NCBI RefSeq assembly: GCF_030325625.1
Contig: NZ_JACAIS010000004.1
Span: forward strand, 405,846 to 469,845
Direction: 5' to 3'
DNA length: 64,000 nucleotides
From: Sphingobacterium sp. N143
GTDB taxonomy: Bacteria; Bacteroidota; Bacteroidia; Sphingobacteriales; Sphingobacteriaceae
Of this stretch, positions 7,156 to 16,212 are shown in pieces (the first letter of the stretch is position 1; every line of letters starts with the position of its first letter). A program made the position numbers and the translations under genes. Below the pieces are notes generated by a model. The model ran no database searches. It was not told the DNA's origin and saw only the letters and a program-made list of their open reading frames with translations.

Positions 7156-9603
7156 TTAATATTCCTCCCCTCCATTATTTATTTCATTTGTATTTGATTC
7201 TTTTCGTTTGAAGCGCTGTAAATCCTGACTACCAAAACGATATGAAAGTGACAGGGTAAACATTCTCTTCATCCAGCGATGCTCAAAATCTGACATAAGT
7301 TGTGCTGTCTCTGTCACACCACTCATTTTCCGCGAGTTAAATACATCCCTCACATTAAACATAATGGAAGCTTTCTTTTTGAACACATCTTTTTTCAAGG
7401 CAATATCTACTCCTTTCATGGCATTCATTTTTCCTTGTGCCATTACCCTTGATGAATTATACTCGCCTCTCATCTGTGCCGAGAACGTAGGAGTAATGCG
7501 ATAATTAGCCGTTAAATTCGTATTATAGGCAAAGTCACTCCGTTCTTTGATGTCATATTCGGGATTCGCATTATATTTAATATGGATAAGATTGAGGTTA
7601 AAAGTAAAGTCGAAGTCTTTTGTTGCATTGACCTTAGAAATAAACTCAAACCCTGAAAGATTCCGGCTTGTCATATTTTCCCATCTACTATAGGTCCTGC
7701 CATCTTCAATATTAAATACATAAGGTTGAATAACCTCGCTTGCATGATTAAAATATGCGGAAGATATTAGATTCACCTTACCAAAAGTTTTGGCGAAACT
7801 CAACTCAAAACCATGTACATCTTCCGGTTTAAGATTCGGATTTCCTTGACGATAATTGAGGTCATCCGAAACATTCAAAAAGGGGTTGACCTGCCATCCT
7901 CTGGCCCGTTGGACACGTCTTGAATAACTAAACTGAAGTTTGTCCCCATTATCGCCGACATCATACGTCAAGAATAACGTTGGGTACAATCTGAAGAAGC
8001 TCTGCTTAGCTCGCGTTTCTTTTTCTTCAACTACAGGGTCTTTAGAAAAATAAGTCGATTTCAGTTCAAACTGTTCAGCTCTTAGCCCAATTTGATAGGC
8101 TATTTTTTCGGTCAGTTTATTCTTATAATTCGCATAGATGGCGTGTACGGCACTGGTAAAATCAAAATCATTACTTATTCTATAATCAGGCACATACTGT
8201 CCTAGAGCGACATCTAAGGAATCTGAAAATTGTGTATCAAATGATTTTCTAATTTGAGAACGATATCCGGTCTCAAATTTACTTTCCTCAGATAACGGTA
8301 AAACATAATCCAACTGAACATTGATATTCTTTCCATCCTCTGAAGTAACGTTCTTGCGGGAGGTATTTGGCCGGCCATCAGAATAAAGCTGAAAAAAATC
8401 GTTCGTACCATCTTCTTTATCTCTACCATAGCTTGCATTCCCCGTCAGCTCTTCGCCCTGCCGCTTAAATTCATGTCTAAAATCTGCCGTAAATTCATAA
8501 CCAAGATCATCTTCAAGTTGCTTTGAAGTACGGTTACTATTCCCTGTTTGCTGAGATTGTTTAAAAAACTGATACATCAAGTCTTCTGTACGGTTGTTAT
8601 CCCTAACACTCAGATTTCCCGAGAAACTAAAGGAGGTTTTATCCGTCATATAATAATCCAATCCTGCCTTGACCGTATGGCTCTTACCCTTTCTTGAAGA
8701 GGCAGACTCACTATAATTCCTACTAGAATCACTCAGAAATGTATTGTCAGTCTTTCCACTTCCCACCATGTGGCGTTTGTTGAAATTATAAGAACCAAAA
8801 TAATTGAACTTCTTGTCCCGATAATTTAATGTCAGCCCAGCCATGTAATTATCATAGGATCCAACCGAAGTATTGACCGATCCATTCATGCCAGTCCTTA
8901 TATTTTTCTTTAAGACGATATTAATAATACCAGTCTGCCCTTCAGCATCATATTTTGAAGAGGGATTGGTAATCACTTCTACTTTCTCAATTGAATTTGC
9001 GGGAAGGCTTTGCAATAGGGCTGTAACATCATTTCCAGCCAATGCGGACTCACGGCCATCAATCAGAATCTTAACACTGCTAGAACCACGGAGACTTACC
9101 GAACCATCCTGATCAACTTGTAGCGTAGGAACATTTGCAAGCACATCTGTTGCCGTCCCTCCCGCACTGACCAAACTCTCACCCACATTGAAGGTTTTGC
9201 GGTCAATTCCAATCTGCATAGCTGGAATTCTTCCCTCAACGACTACCTCATCCAACAACTCTCCAGTAGAATTTAGGCCTATGCGCCCAAGATCTGTACT
9301 TTTTGAGGCGGTAACTTCCACACCTTCCACAGTATAGACCTCATACCCCACATAAGTAATCCGTATGTTATATTTACCTGGTTTGATCCCTGAAAATAAA
9401 AGAAAACCCTGATCGACAGATTGACCTCCCTTTACATAAGTATTATCGCCCGCATCCAAAAGAGCAGCACTTGCAGATGAAATAGGTTTAGCGGTTTTGC
9501 TATCTATCAAAATAGCCTTGATCTGCCCTGTCTGAGCGAAAACAACGTAGGGTAAAAAAAATAAAAATAATAAAAATTTAAACGATTTAGCGTTAAACAA
9601 CAT
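7156..9603 (-). CDS. Outer membrane beta-barrel receptor-like protein (TonB-dependent receptor family)
   Basis: This 815-residue protein has a signal peptide (1-23) and a carboxypeptidase-regulatory-like beta-sandwich (about 25-110, PGKYNIRITYVGYE). A TonB-receptor plug domain follows (about 135-220, with SVSLRGSSSVKILIDGRES and the NPSSKYDAEGQTGIINIVLK motif). A long outer-membrane barrel of the OMP_b-brl_3 type runs to the C-terminus, with many alternating aromatic strands. It has no SusD partner nearby and is monocistronic. It may take up a small ligand or act as a receptor for an unknown substrate. The C-terminus after the last strand is a short polar tail. Confidence 0.88.
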   Translation of the reverse strand: MLFNAKSFKFLLFLFFLPYVVFAQTGQIKAILIDSKTAKPISSASAALLDAGDNTYVKGGQSVDQGFLLFSGIKPGKYNIRITYVGYEVYTVEGVEVTASKSTDLGRIGLNSTGELLDEVVVEGRIPAMQIGIDRKTFNVGESLVSAGGTATDVLANVPTLQVDQDGSVSLRGSSSVKILIDGRESALAGNDVTALLQSLPANSIEKVEVITNPSSKYDAEGQTGIINIVLKKNIRTGMNGSVNTSVGSYDNYMAGLTLNYRDKKFNYFGSYNFNKRHMVGSGKTDNTFLSDSSRNYSESASSRKGKSHTVKAGLDYYMTDKTSFSFSGNLSVRDNNRTEDLMYQFFKQSQQTGNSNRTSKQLEDDLGYEFTADFRHEFKRQGEELTGNASYGRDKEDGTNDFFQLYSDGRPNTSRKNVTSEDGKNINVQLDYVLPLSEESKFETGYRSQIRKSFDTQFSDSLDVALGQYVPDYRISNDFDFTSAVHAIYANYKNKLTEKIAYQIGLRAEQFELKSTYFSKDPVVEEKETRAKQSFFRLYPTLFLTYDVGDNGDKLQFSYSRRVQRARGWQVNPFLNVSDDLNYRQGNPNLKPEDVHGFELSFAKTFGKVNLISSAYFNHASEVIQPYVFNIEDGRTYSRWENMTSRNLSGFEFISKVNATKDFDFTFNLNLIHIKYNANPEYDIKERSDFAYNTNLTANYRITPTFSAQMRGEYNSSRVMAQGKMNAMKGVDIALKKDVFKKKASIMFNVRDVFNSRKMSGVTETAQLMSDFEHRWMKRMFTLSLSYRFGSQDLQRFKRKESNTNEINNGGEEY

Positions 9604-9717
9604 GAGAGCTTCAGCTTAGTTTATTGTAGTAATTTAGTTCAACAACAAAAATGTTAAAACTTATATACAATAAGGAAGCGTAACCATATTATTACCGTAA
9701 CAAAAAAGATAGCATAT

Positions 9718-9999
9718 CTATTCGACCGAGACCGTCAGTCCTTCTGCTTTAAGAATTTTACGGTAGATTTCCATTTCGGTAAATGTTCCTTCCAACACAG
9801 CACATTTTCCTTGCGTATGTACTTTCCATGCGATCTTTTCAGCTTGAGGTTCGGTATATTGTAGATGATACATGAGACAATGAATCACATGATCGAAAGT
9901 ATTGGTTTCATCATTCCATAAGATCAGGCGACTAGACTCTTTGACAGATGCCAATATCTCTTCCAACGTAAAGGTTTCTTCCGCAGTTTGGGTACTCAT
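9718..9999 (-). CDS. clpS: ATP-dependent Clp protease adaptor ClpS
   Basis: This 93-residue protein matches the ClpS fold. It has the pattern LILWNDETNTFDHVIHCL near residue 27, corresponding to the conserved NDxxT/F segment, then helices containing the conserved histidines and a final strand (EGLTVSVE). ClpS binds the N-domain of ClpA/ClpC and delivers N-degron substrates. The residues MYHLQYTEPQAEKIAWKVH fit the adaptor surface. It is transcribed alone, divergent from the FabH-like gene. A -7 promoter box ends only 5 bases upstream of the ATG. Confidence 0.92.
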   Translation of the reverse strand: MSTQTAEETFTLEEILASVKESSRLILWNDETNTFDHVIHCLMYHLQYTEPQAEKIAWKVHTQGKCAVLEGTFTEMEIYRKILKAEGLTVSVE

Positions 10000-10003
10000 A
10001 GAA

Positions 10004-10011
10004 CAAAAATA
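10004..10011 (-). promoter_or_regulatory. Putative -7 promoter box of clpS
   Basis: TATTTTTG on the minus strand fits TAnnTTTG. It ends five bases before the clpS ATG, so the predicted transcript starts at or next to the start codon. Confidence 0.5.
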
Positions 10012-10076
10012 GAATAATTTTTTCTAAATTGACATAATATAAAAGGGAAGAATACAATCAATTAGACAAATTTCAT

Positions 10077-11123
10077 ATGTTTCAGTCAAAAATTGCGGGA
10101 ATAGGTTATTACGTTCCAAAGAACGTTTATACCAACACCGATTTAACACGCTTTATGGATACCAGCGACGAATGGATCCAAGAACGGACCGGGATCAAAG
10201 AACGTAGGTATGCCGATCGAATCGGTGAAACGACAACAACCATGGGGGTAGCTGCAGCTAAGATTGCGATTGAGCGTGCCAACATCAAAAATGAAGATGT
10301 GGATTTCATCATTTTTGCCACGCTATCACCGGATTATTATTTTCCAGGATGTGCTGTTCTGCTTCAACGAGAGATGGGCATGAAAGAAATAGGAGCACTT
10401 GATATTCGCAATCAATGTTCGGGATTTATCTACGCCTTGTCTATTGCTGATCAATTCGTCAAGACTGGGATGTACAAAAATGTGCTTGTTGTCGGTGCTG
10501 AAAAACATTCTTTTGCATTAGATTTTTCAACCCGCGGCCGTGCTGTTTCCGTTATTTTTGGAGATGGTGCTGGAGCAGTAGTCGTACAACCTACAACAGA
10601 CTCAAGCCATGGAATTTTAAGTACACACCTGCATTCTGATGGTGCCGAGGCAGAAAAGCTCGCCATGTATTATCCTGGGGCATCCAGCGGTATTTGGTTG
10701 GACAGTATGCCGGATTGGCCTGATCAAGAACTAGGTGGTTTGCTAATGACAAAAGAGATGCTTGAAGACGGCACAGCATTTCCCTATATGGATGGACAGG
10801 CCGTATTCAAAAAAGCAGTCGTTAAATTTCCCGAAGTCATTCACGAAGCATTGCTCAAAAACAATTTGACAACAGAAGATATCGACTTATTAGTACCCCA
10901 TCAAGCTAATTTGCGTATTTCACAGTTTATCCAAAAAACCTTAGGCTTAAGGGATGACCAAGTATTTAACAATATCCAAAAATATGGCAATACAACCGCA
11001 GCATCTATTCCAATAGCCTTATGTGAAGCCTGGGAAGCCGGCAAAATTAAAGAAGGTGATCTAATCTGTCTAGCAGCATTTGGAGCTGGCTTTACCTGGG
11101 GATCAGCATTGATCAGATGGTAA
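10077..11123 (+). CDS. 3-oxoacyl-ACP synthase III family protein (FabH-like)
   Basis: This 348-residue thiolase-fold enzyme has the catalytic Cys at 114 (in RNQCSGFIYAL), His at 275 (in PHQANLRI) and Asn at 305 (in YGNTTAASIP). These form the Cys-His-Asn triad of ketoacyl-ACP synthase III. The N-terminal pattern TSDEWIQERTGIKERRYA is typical of FabH. The enzyme condenses an acyl-CoA with malonyl-ACP. It stands alone rather than in a fab cluster and carries an insertion (about 195-230) with a Trp-rich segment. It may therefore be a paralogue serving a special lipid rather than the main initiating enzyme. Confidence 0.88.
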   Translation: MFQSKIAGIGYYVPKNVYTNTDLTRFMDTSDEWIQERTGIKERRYADRIGETTTTMGVAAAKIAIERANIKNEDVDFIIFATLSPDYYFPGCAVLLQREMGMKEIGALDIRNQCSGFIYALSIADQFVKTGMYKNVLVVGAEKHSFALDFSTRGRAVSVIFGDGAGAVVVQPTTDSSHGILSTHLHSDGAEAEKLAMYYPGASSGIWLDSMPDWPDQELGGLLMTKEMLEDGTAFPYMDGQAVFKKAVVKFPEVIHEALLKNNLTTEDIDLLVPHQANLRISQFIQKTLGLRDDQVFNNIQKYGNTTAASIPIALCEAWEAGKIKEGDLICLAAFGAGFTWGSALIRW

Positions 11124-11130
11124 AATATTG

Positions 11131-11170
11131 GATTTGGAGAGTATCTTCTGTTCTACTCTCCAAAATCTTA
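11131..11170. terminator. Hairpin terminator between FabH-like and GH2 genes
   Basis: Arms TTGGAGAGTA and TACTCTCCAA surround a ten-base loop. T-rich sequence follows on the plus side and moderate A/T on the other. It sits between convergent gene ends and probably ends the FabH-like transcript and the PUL operon. Confidence 0.7.
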
Positions 11171-11181
11171 TTTTGTTTAAT

Positions 11182-13650
11182 TTAGTTCACCACGATTTCT
11201 ACCTGGCCTGCTACAAGCCCTTTACTCGTTGCCTTTACGATAATCTTTCCGCTACGTTTACTGGCGATGATTGCCAGAGCTTTCCCATTATATGCCTTTC
11301 GGCATAATGACTGAAAAGAGGTCAGGTCAGTTGTGTTTCCATTATCGGTAGCAACGATCGTGGCATCTCCTTCTTCCACCGAAAATTTGATTTCATTAGC
11401 TGCATCTGGAACAATATTCCCGTCAGCATCGATAATATGAACCTGTACGAAAGCAAGTTCATTATGCTGCATATTGATTACCGGATTTTCAGCAACCAAT
11501 TTAATTTGTTGAGCAGCTCCCGCTGTATTTACTTTTTTCCGCAGGACTTCCTTATTTTGAAAATAAGAAACGGCTTCAAGTGTGCCCGGTTCAAATTCGA
11601 CACCTTTAAATACAAGATCATAGCGTTCGGCACTTTGCTGCTGTACACCTATTTTTTTCCCGTTGAGAAAAAGTTCCACACGGTCTGCTTTGTTAAAATA
11701 GACGACTACATCAACCTGATCACCCTCTTTCCAGTTCCAATGCGGCAATACATGTAACACTGGCTTATCTGTCCATACACTTTGATAGAGATAATAGATA
11801 TCTTTCGGAAATCCAGCTAGGTCAACAATCCCAAAATAGGAACTTCGTGCCGGCCAGGTATAAGGTGTAGGTTCACCAAGATAATCAAATCCTGTCCAAA
11901 CATACATGCCCGAAATATGATCGAATGTTTCCATAAGCTTCAAACTGGTTTGATGATTTGAACCCCAAGGTGTATATACATTATCATAGGCCGAAATACT
12001 TTTATTTTGATTACCTCCAGCAAATGGAATGTCCCAGCGCTCCGGCCAAATCCGAACCGAGTCAGATGGTACCAGATCGTACTGACCGCGACTTTCAAGA
12101 GCTGAAGTACTTTCGGTTACAATAAACTTCTTACCGGGATAATCCTTAGGAAAACTTGCCCATTTTTTATGATTATAATTATACCCTATCAAGTCCGTCA
12201 CATTAGACATTAATACCGGATTATCCATAGATATTTCATTGTTGGCAATCGTTGTTGGCCGTGTTCCGTCTAAACTATCAACGATGCCTGCCAACGAAAT
12301 TGGAATATTTGTTCCATCAGATTTTGAATGCCATTGCTCTTGAGCTTCATTCCCTAAACACCAAATAAACAGCGAAGGATGATTTCGATCTCTTTTCACA
12401 TGGTCACTGAAGTCTTTTTCATACCATTGATCCCAATACAAGTGATAATCATAAGGATTTTTATGACCTTTCCAAACATCAAAGGTCTCGCTCATAACGA
12501 TAAATCCAAGACTATCACAGAGATCCAAAAAGGCTGGTGCTACAGGATTATGAGAAGTACGTACAGCATTAACTCCCATCTCTTTCATGATCCGTAGTAC
12601 GCGCAATGCCGCCGATCGATTAAAGGCCATGCCCAAGCTACCCAAATCACTATGCAAACATACGCCCCTAATTTTAAGATGTTTGCCATTGAGGAAAAAA
12701 CCCTTAGCTGCATCAAAACTAAAGGACCGTAAACCAAACCTCGTGATTTGTTCATCCAATAATTTACTATTTGAAAGGACTTGAATTTTCACTTGATATT
12801 GTTTCGGGCTTGCGATATCCCACAGCTCCGGTTTTTCGATGATGCATGTTTGGTTAATTACATGAAGATCAGTCTTTAAAGAATCGATCGCTTCACGTTT
12901 TTCCGACACTACCTTTCCTACAGGAGAGATAATCTGTGTCAGTACCGTCAGATGCTTCACATTTTTTTGCGTATTCTCCAATTCCATCTTGATGGCTACA
13001 GTCGATTTACGGACATTGACCTCAATAGGTTTGACAAATGTTCCGTAGCTGGTCAGGCTAACTGGGTTTCGGATCAGTAATTTAACATCACGGTAAATAC
13101 CTGAACCAGAATAAAAACGGGAGTTTGGCTGCTTGCTGTTGTCCACCTTGACGGTCAGTATATTTTTTTTTCCATCCCAATACAGATACTTGGACAGTTC
13201 ATATTCAAACCCGATATATCCATTGGGTCTTTTTCCGAGGAACTTTCCATTGATCCAAACTTCACTATTTTCATAAACACCTTCGAAGGCGATAAAAATA
13301 CGCTGCCTTTTTTTTGAAGCAGGAAGTACAAATGATTTCTTATACCATCCTACCCCACCATCTAGGTAAGCTGCTCCGCTACCCGCCAGGCTTTCCTTCC
13401 GAAAAGGCATTTCAATACTCCAATCATGTGGTAGATCAAGCGTTCGCCAATCTTTTTCCGGCTCTCCTTCTATATATTGCTGAACAGAGTCTAATTTAAA
13501 GCACCAATCTGCATTAAAATTCAGTTCTTGTCTAGACTGTGCATGAAGAAGGGTGACAGTCATCCATGACAGCAGAGCAATAATTTTAACTCCCCTATGG
13601 GGTATCCTGTTCCAATAAACTAAAACTGTTTTGATAAAATGATCTTGCAT
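11182..13650 (-). CDS. Glycoside hydrolase family 2 protein (beta-galactosidase-like)
   Basis: With the ATG at 13650 the protein has 822 residues and an N-terminal signal-anchor/signal peptide (about 10-38). It then has a GH2 jelly-roll sugar-binding domain (GVYENSEVWINGKFLGKRPNGY) and an Ig-like domain. In the TIM barrel the acid/base Glu is in WCLGNEAQEQ (about residue 434) and the nucleophile Glu in FIVTESTSAL (about 513). A DUF4982-type domain (VELFLNGKKIG) and a C-terminal beta-sandwich follow. Members are mostly exo-beta-galactosidases. The longer open frame to 13737 would overlap the upstream GH43 gene and lacks a signal sequence, so the internal ATG is preferred. It is the last gene of the PUL operon, 25 bases after GH43. 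Confidence 0.9.
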   Translation of the reverse strand: MQDHFIKTVLVYWNRIPHRGVKIIALLSWMTVTLLHAQSRQELNFNADWCFKLDSVQQYIEGEPEKDWRTLDLPHDWSIEMPFRKESLAGSGAAYLDGGVGWYKKSFVLPASKKRQRIFIAFEGVYENSEVWINGKFLGKRPNGYIGFEYELSKYLYWDGKKNILTVKVDNSKQPNSRFYSGSGIYRDVKLLIRNPVSLTSYGTFVKPIEVNVRKSTVAIKMELENTQKNVKHLTVLTQIISPVGKVVSEKREAIDSLKTDLHVINQTCIIEKPELWDIASPKQYQVKIQVLSNSKLLDEQITRFGLRSFSFDAAKGFFLNGKHLKIRGVCLHSDLGSLGMAFNRSAALRVLRIMKEMGVNAVRTSHNPVAPAFLDLCDSLGFIVMSETFDVWKGHKNPYDYHLYWDQWYEKDFSDHVKRDRNHPSLFIWCLGNEAQEQWHSKSDGTNIPISLAGIVDSLDGTRPTTIANNEISMDNPVLMSNVTDLIGYNYNHKKWASFPKDYPGKKFIVTESTSALESRGQYDLVPSDSVRIWPERWDIPFAGGNQNKSISAYDNVYTPWGSNHQTSLKLMETFDHISGMYVWTGFDYLGEPTPYTWPARSSYFGIVDLAGFPKDIYYLYQSVWTDKPVLHVLPHWNWKEGDQVDVVVYFNKADRVELFLNGKKIGVQQQSAERYDLVFKGVEFEPGTLEAVSYFQNKEVLRKKVNTAGAAQQIKLVAENPVINMQHNELAFVQVHIIDADGNIVPDAANEIKFSVEEGDATIVATDNGNTTDLTSFQSLCRKAYNGKALAIIASKRSGKIIVKATSKGLVAGQVEIVVN

Positions 13651-13675
13651 TAATCCGAAATAGAAATAAAAAAAT

Positions 13676-15265
13676 TTAAGTGGAGACTTGATAATCAAAC
13701 CAATCATAGAAAACTTTCGCCTTTGTCTCATGGCCATTTGAGCTGCTATACAAACCGATCATTACCCCGGTAAAACCCCCAGCAACTTCCGTACTGAGGT
13801 AACGGGTATCTAAATTTCCCATCACTTCATACCGGCCACTTTTGGGATTTACAAAGCCAAATTCATAGGATAGTGCGGTACCTTTAACGCTTAACGCTAT
13901 TTTATTGGTTGAAATGTCCTTTTCTGCGACGATGTACTTCAATGATCCAACAGCAGCTCTTAGTTGTAATACATAAGCCTTCCCTTTACGACGGAGAAAA
14001 AAATCATAATGGTGTGAATTGGTCTGTAAAAGGCTTATGCCAGCCTCTTCAGTATCTGTATCCGCAGATAACTCCAAGCTTGTACCAGCCTGAAAATTAT
14101 GTTCCGTCTGCCTTCGCCCAATAAACGAAAGCGGTTGTGTTTGGTCCAGTGTTGTTGGACTAGTATACATGCACAAGGCCCCCTTACGGAAGGACAGCGA
14201 GTATTTTGATGAATCAGGGTTACGTAGATATTGCCATTGTAATCCCAGCTTTTCACCAGCAAAGTCATCTCGAACCATCGGCTTTGGGAAAGGATACCTG
14301 GGCAATGTTGTCACATCCATCGCCACTTGAATCGTACCATTACCGTTGATTTGGGGCCAGCCATTGGTAGGCCAGCTTACCGGAGCCATAAAAGTTTCTC
14401 GCCCCAAGACATGGAAATAACTATAACGTTGGGTAACGCGAAAACCCAAAAATACAGTCCACCAGGAACCATCAGCTGCTTGAATTAAGTCAGCATGCCC
14501 TACACCTTGAATCTCATTTCCTTGGCCAATTCTGTTCGAATGAGAAAGAATGGGATTCAGTGGACAGGATTCATAGGGTCCCCATATGGAACGGCTACGT
14601 CCGATACTTGCGCTATGCGCATATTCGGTTCCGCCTTCACCCAACAAGAGGTAATAATAACCATCTTTCTTATATAAATGTGGAGCTTCTGGAAACCGTC
14701 CCCCTGTTCCGGCCCACACCAATTTTTCGTCAGAACGCAATGCTCCTGTTTTTGTATCAATCTCGGTGACCCGAATACCTTCATCACCCTGAGTAACAAA
14801 ATAACTCTTGCCATCTTCGTCCCAAAAAATATCCGGGTCAATGCTTTTAATGTCGACCCAAATCGGATCACTCCAGGGACCAGCTGGATTCTTAGCTGTA
14901 CAGTAGAAATTCCCCTTATCCGACACATTCGTACAGATCACATAAAATAAGCCATCATGATAACGTATTGAGGGCGCAAACAATCCTCCCGAAGCAGGAG
15001 CATTGTGCAATTGCAATTGGGAATCCCGTGTAAGGCAGTGCCCGATTTGTTCCCAGTTTACCAAATCTTTACTATGGTAAATAGGCAGTCCAGGGAAATA
15101 TTCAAAGGACGAGGTTACTAAATAGAAATCTTCATTGACACGGCAAATGCTCGGATCAGGATTAAATCCTCTAATAACCGGATTTTTAAATCCTATCTGT
15201 CCAAACGTTATCTGTTCAAGGCATAGCAAGAATAACGTTAGTGTATAAATCATGACTCTTTTCAT
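13676..15265 (-). CDS. Glycoside hydrolase family 43 protein (arabinofuranosidase / beta-xylosidase type)
   Basis: This 529-residue protein has a signal peptide (1-22) and a five-bladed propeller (about 28-320). It carries the GH43 acidic triad: base Asp in GFNPDPSICRV, pKa-tuning Asp in DIDPDIFWDEDG, and acid Glu in FPEAPHLYKKDG. A C-terminal beta-sandwich (about 335-525) of the XynB type includes LQWQYLRNPD and ends with FYDWFDYQ. Such enzymes release arabinofuranose or xylose from branched plant glycans. In this PUL it lies between the surface lipoprotein and GH2 with 12-25 base gaps. The exact sugar specificity cannot be read from sequence alone. Confidence 0.92.
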   Translation of the reverse strand: MKRVMIYTLTLFLLCLEQITFGQIGFKNPVIRGFNPDPSICRVNEDFYLVTSSFEYFPGLPIYHSKDLVNWEQIGHCLTRDSQLQLHNAPASGGLFAPSIRYHDGLFYVICTNVSDKGNFYCTAKNPAGPWSDPIWVDIKSIDPDIFWDEDGKSYFVTQGDEGIRVTEIDTKTGALRSDEKLVWAGTGGRFPEAPHLYKKDGYYYLLLGEGGTEYAHSASIGRSRSIWGPYESCPLNPILSHSNRIGQGNEIQGVGHADLIQAADGSWWTVFLGFRVTQRYSYFHVLGRETFMAPVSWPTNGWPQINGNGTIQVAMDVTTLPRYPFPKPMVRDDFAGEKLGLQWQYLRNPDSSKYSLSFRKGALCMYTSPTTLDQTQPLSFIGRRQTEHNFQAGTSLELSADTDTEEAGISLLQTNSHHYDFFLRRKGKAYVLQLRAAVGSLKYIVAEKDISTNKIALSVKGTALSYEFGFVNPKSGRYEVMGNLDTRYLSTEVAGGFTGVMIGLYSSSNGHETKAKVFYDWFDYQVST

Positions 15266-15277
15266 ATTACAGTAAAC

Positions 15278-16195
15278 CTATGGTGTCGCCTCCCAATCGT
15301 CTTTGTACTCCTTACTGATATAATTGAACACCAAAAGACAGGGGTCTTCCCCTGACAATGCTTTATCCCGGAATACTGCCAGTTGCATCGTGTTTTTTGT
15401 CAGTGACATGATACGGACATTATTCCAGTCCGCTACAATTTTTTCTTGTGGTGCTCCATGTAAAATCGTTGCATTGGAAAATTTTAAGCTCTTATTCTCC
15501 GTATCCATCGTAAAGGAACCTTTCTGTACTTTACCAAACATCTTGTGATTCACATTTACATTGGCGCTCCCCTTTAGGTCAAAGGTCATCTGACCATAAT
15601 CGCCGGCATCCATTAACCAGGTGTTCCCTTTCCAGTCTGGTTGCCAGTTCCAGCTATCGCTATTGAGCGGTTCGGCAGAACCGTTTAAATTACCATACCA
15701 ATCACCTGTACCATAATAATATACGGGCCCTAAATAATAACGTGATAATCCAGCGGCATCCAGATCCAGATACCATGTTTTTTCCTGATCAGGTCCACCT
15801 GTCAGTAAAGTCCACATTTCGTCGCTGATAAATCCTGGATAAAGTTGGTCAACTTTAAAGGTCACTGGATCACCATAAACAATCCCGCCACGAGTTTCAA
15901 CACCGAACTTCACCATATATTCGCCAGCAAACGGAATTTTCAAGGTCACCTTACTCGCTTGACTATGGCCTTGCGGATGCTCCCACAGCGGGGTGTATTG
16001 TGTTCCCATCAAACTTGTCAGATAGACAATGTTTGGATTACTTGCATCGTGTTCAATTTTATAAGCAGCCCCTTCTGCCAGCTCAGCCGAAGTCACATCA
16101 ACATCACCTAGGGTATAGTTCTCTGGCGCACAGGATCCGAATATGACCACATAGGTCAACAGATAAATGCAATATGTTATTATCTTTTTCATCAT
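15278..16195 (-). CDS. PUL surface lipoprotein, probable glycan-binding protein
   Basis: This 305-residue lipoprotein has a signal sequence ending in the lipobox FGSC (Cys about 22), followed by acidic residues that fit surface export. The N-terminal part (about 40-115) looks like a PKD/Ig-like module (AGEYMVKFGVETRGGIVYGDP). The C-terminal half is rich in Trp and Tyr (YYYGTGDWYGN, NWQPDWKGNTW) and forms a lectin-like beta-sandwich, similar in style to SusE/SusF or SGBP proteins. Its place directly after susD is the usual position of a surface glycan-binding protein. No catalytic motif is visible. The ligand is inferred from the neighbouring enzymes only. Confidence 0.75.
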   Translation of the reverse strand: MMKKIITYCIYLLTYVVIFGSCAPENYTLGDVDVTSAELAEGAAYKIEHDASNPNIVYLTSLMGTQYTPLWEHPQGHSQASKVTLKIPFAGEYMVKFGVETRGGIVYGDPVTFKVDQLYPGFISDEMWTLLTGGPDQEKTWYLDLDAAGLSRYYLGPVYYYGTGDWYGNLNGSAEPLNSDSWNWQPDWKGNTWLMDAGDYGQMTFDLKGSANVNVNHKMFGKVQKGSFTMDTENKSLKFSNATILHGAPQEKIVADWNNVRIMSLTKNTMQLAVFRDKALSGEDPCLLVFNYISKEYKDDWEATP

Positions 16196-16212
16196 TCAGT
16201 ATATTAAATCAA

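Noticed and set aside
13651..13737. N-terminal extension of the GH2 protein
   Set aside because: It overlaps the GH43 gene and places the signal peptide inside the protein. ATG at 13650 gives a normal secreted enzyme.
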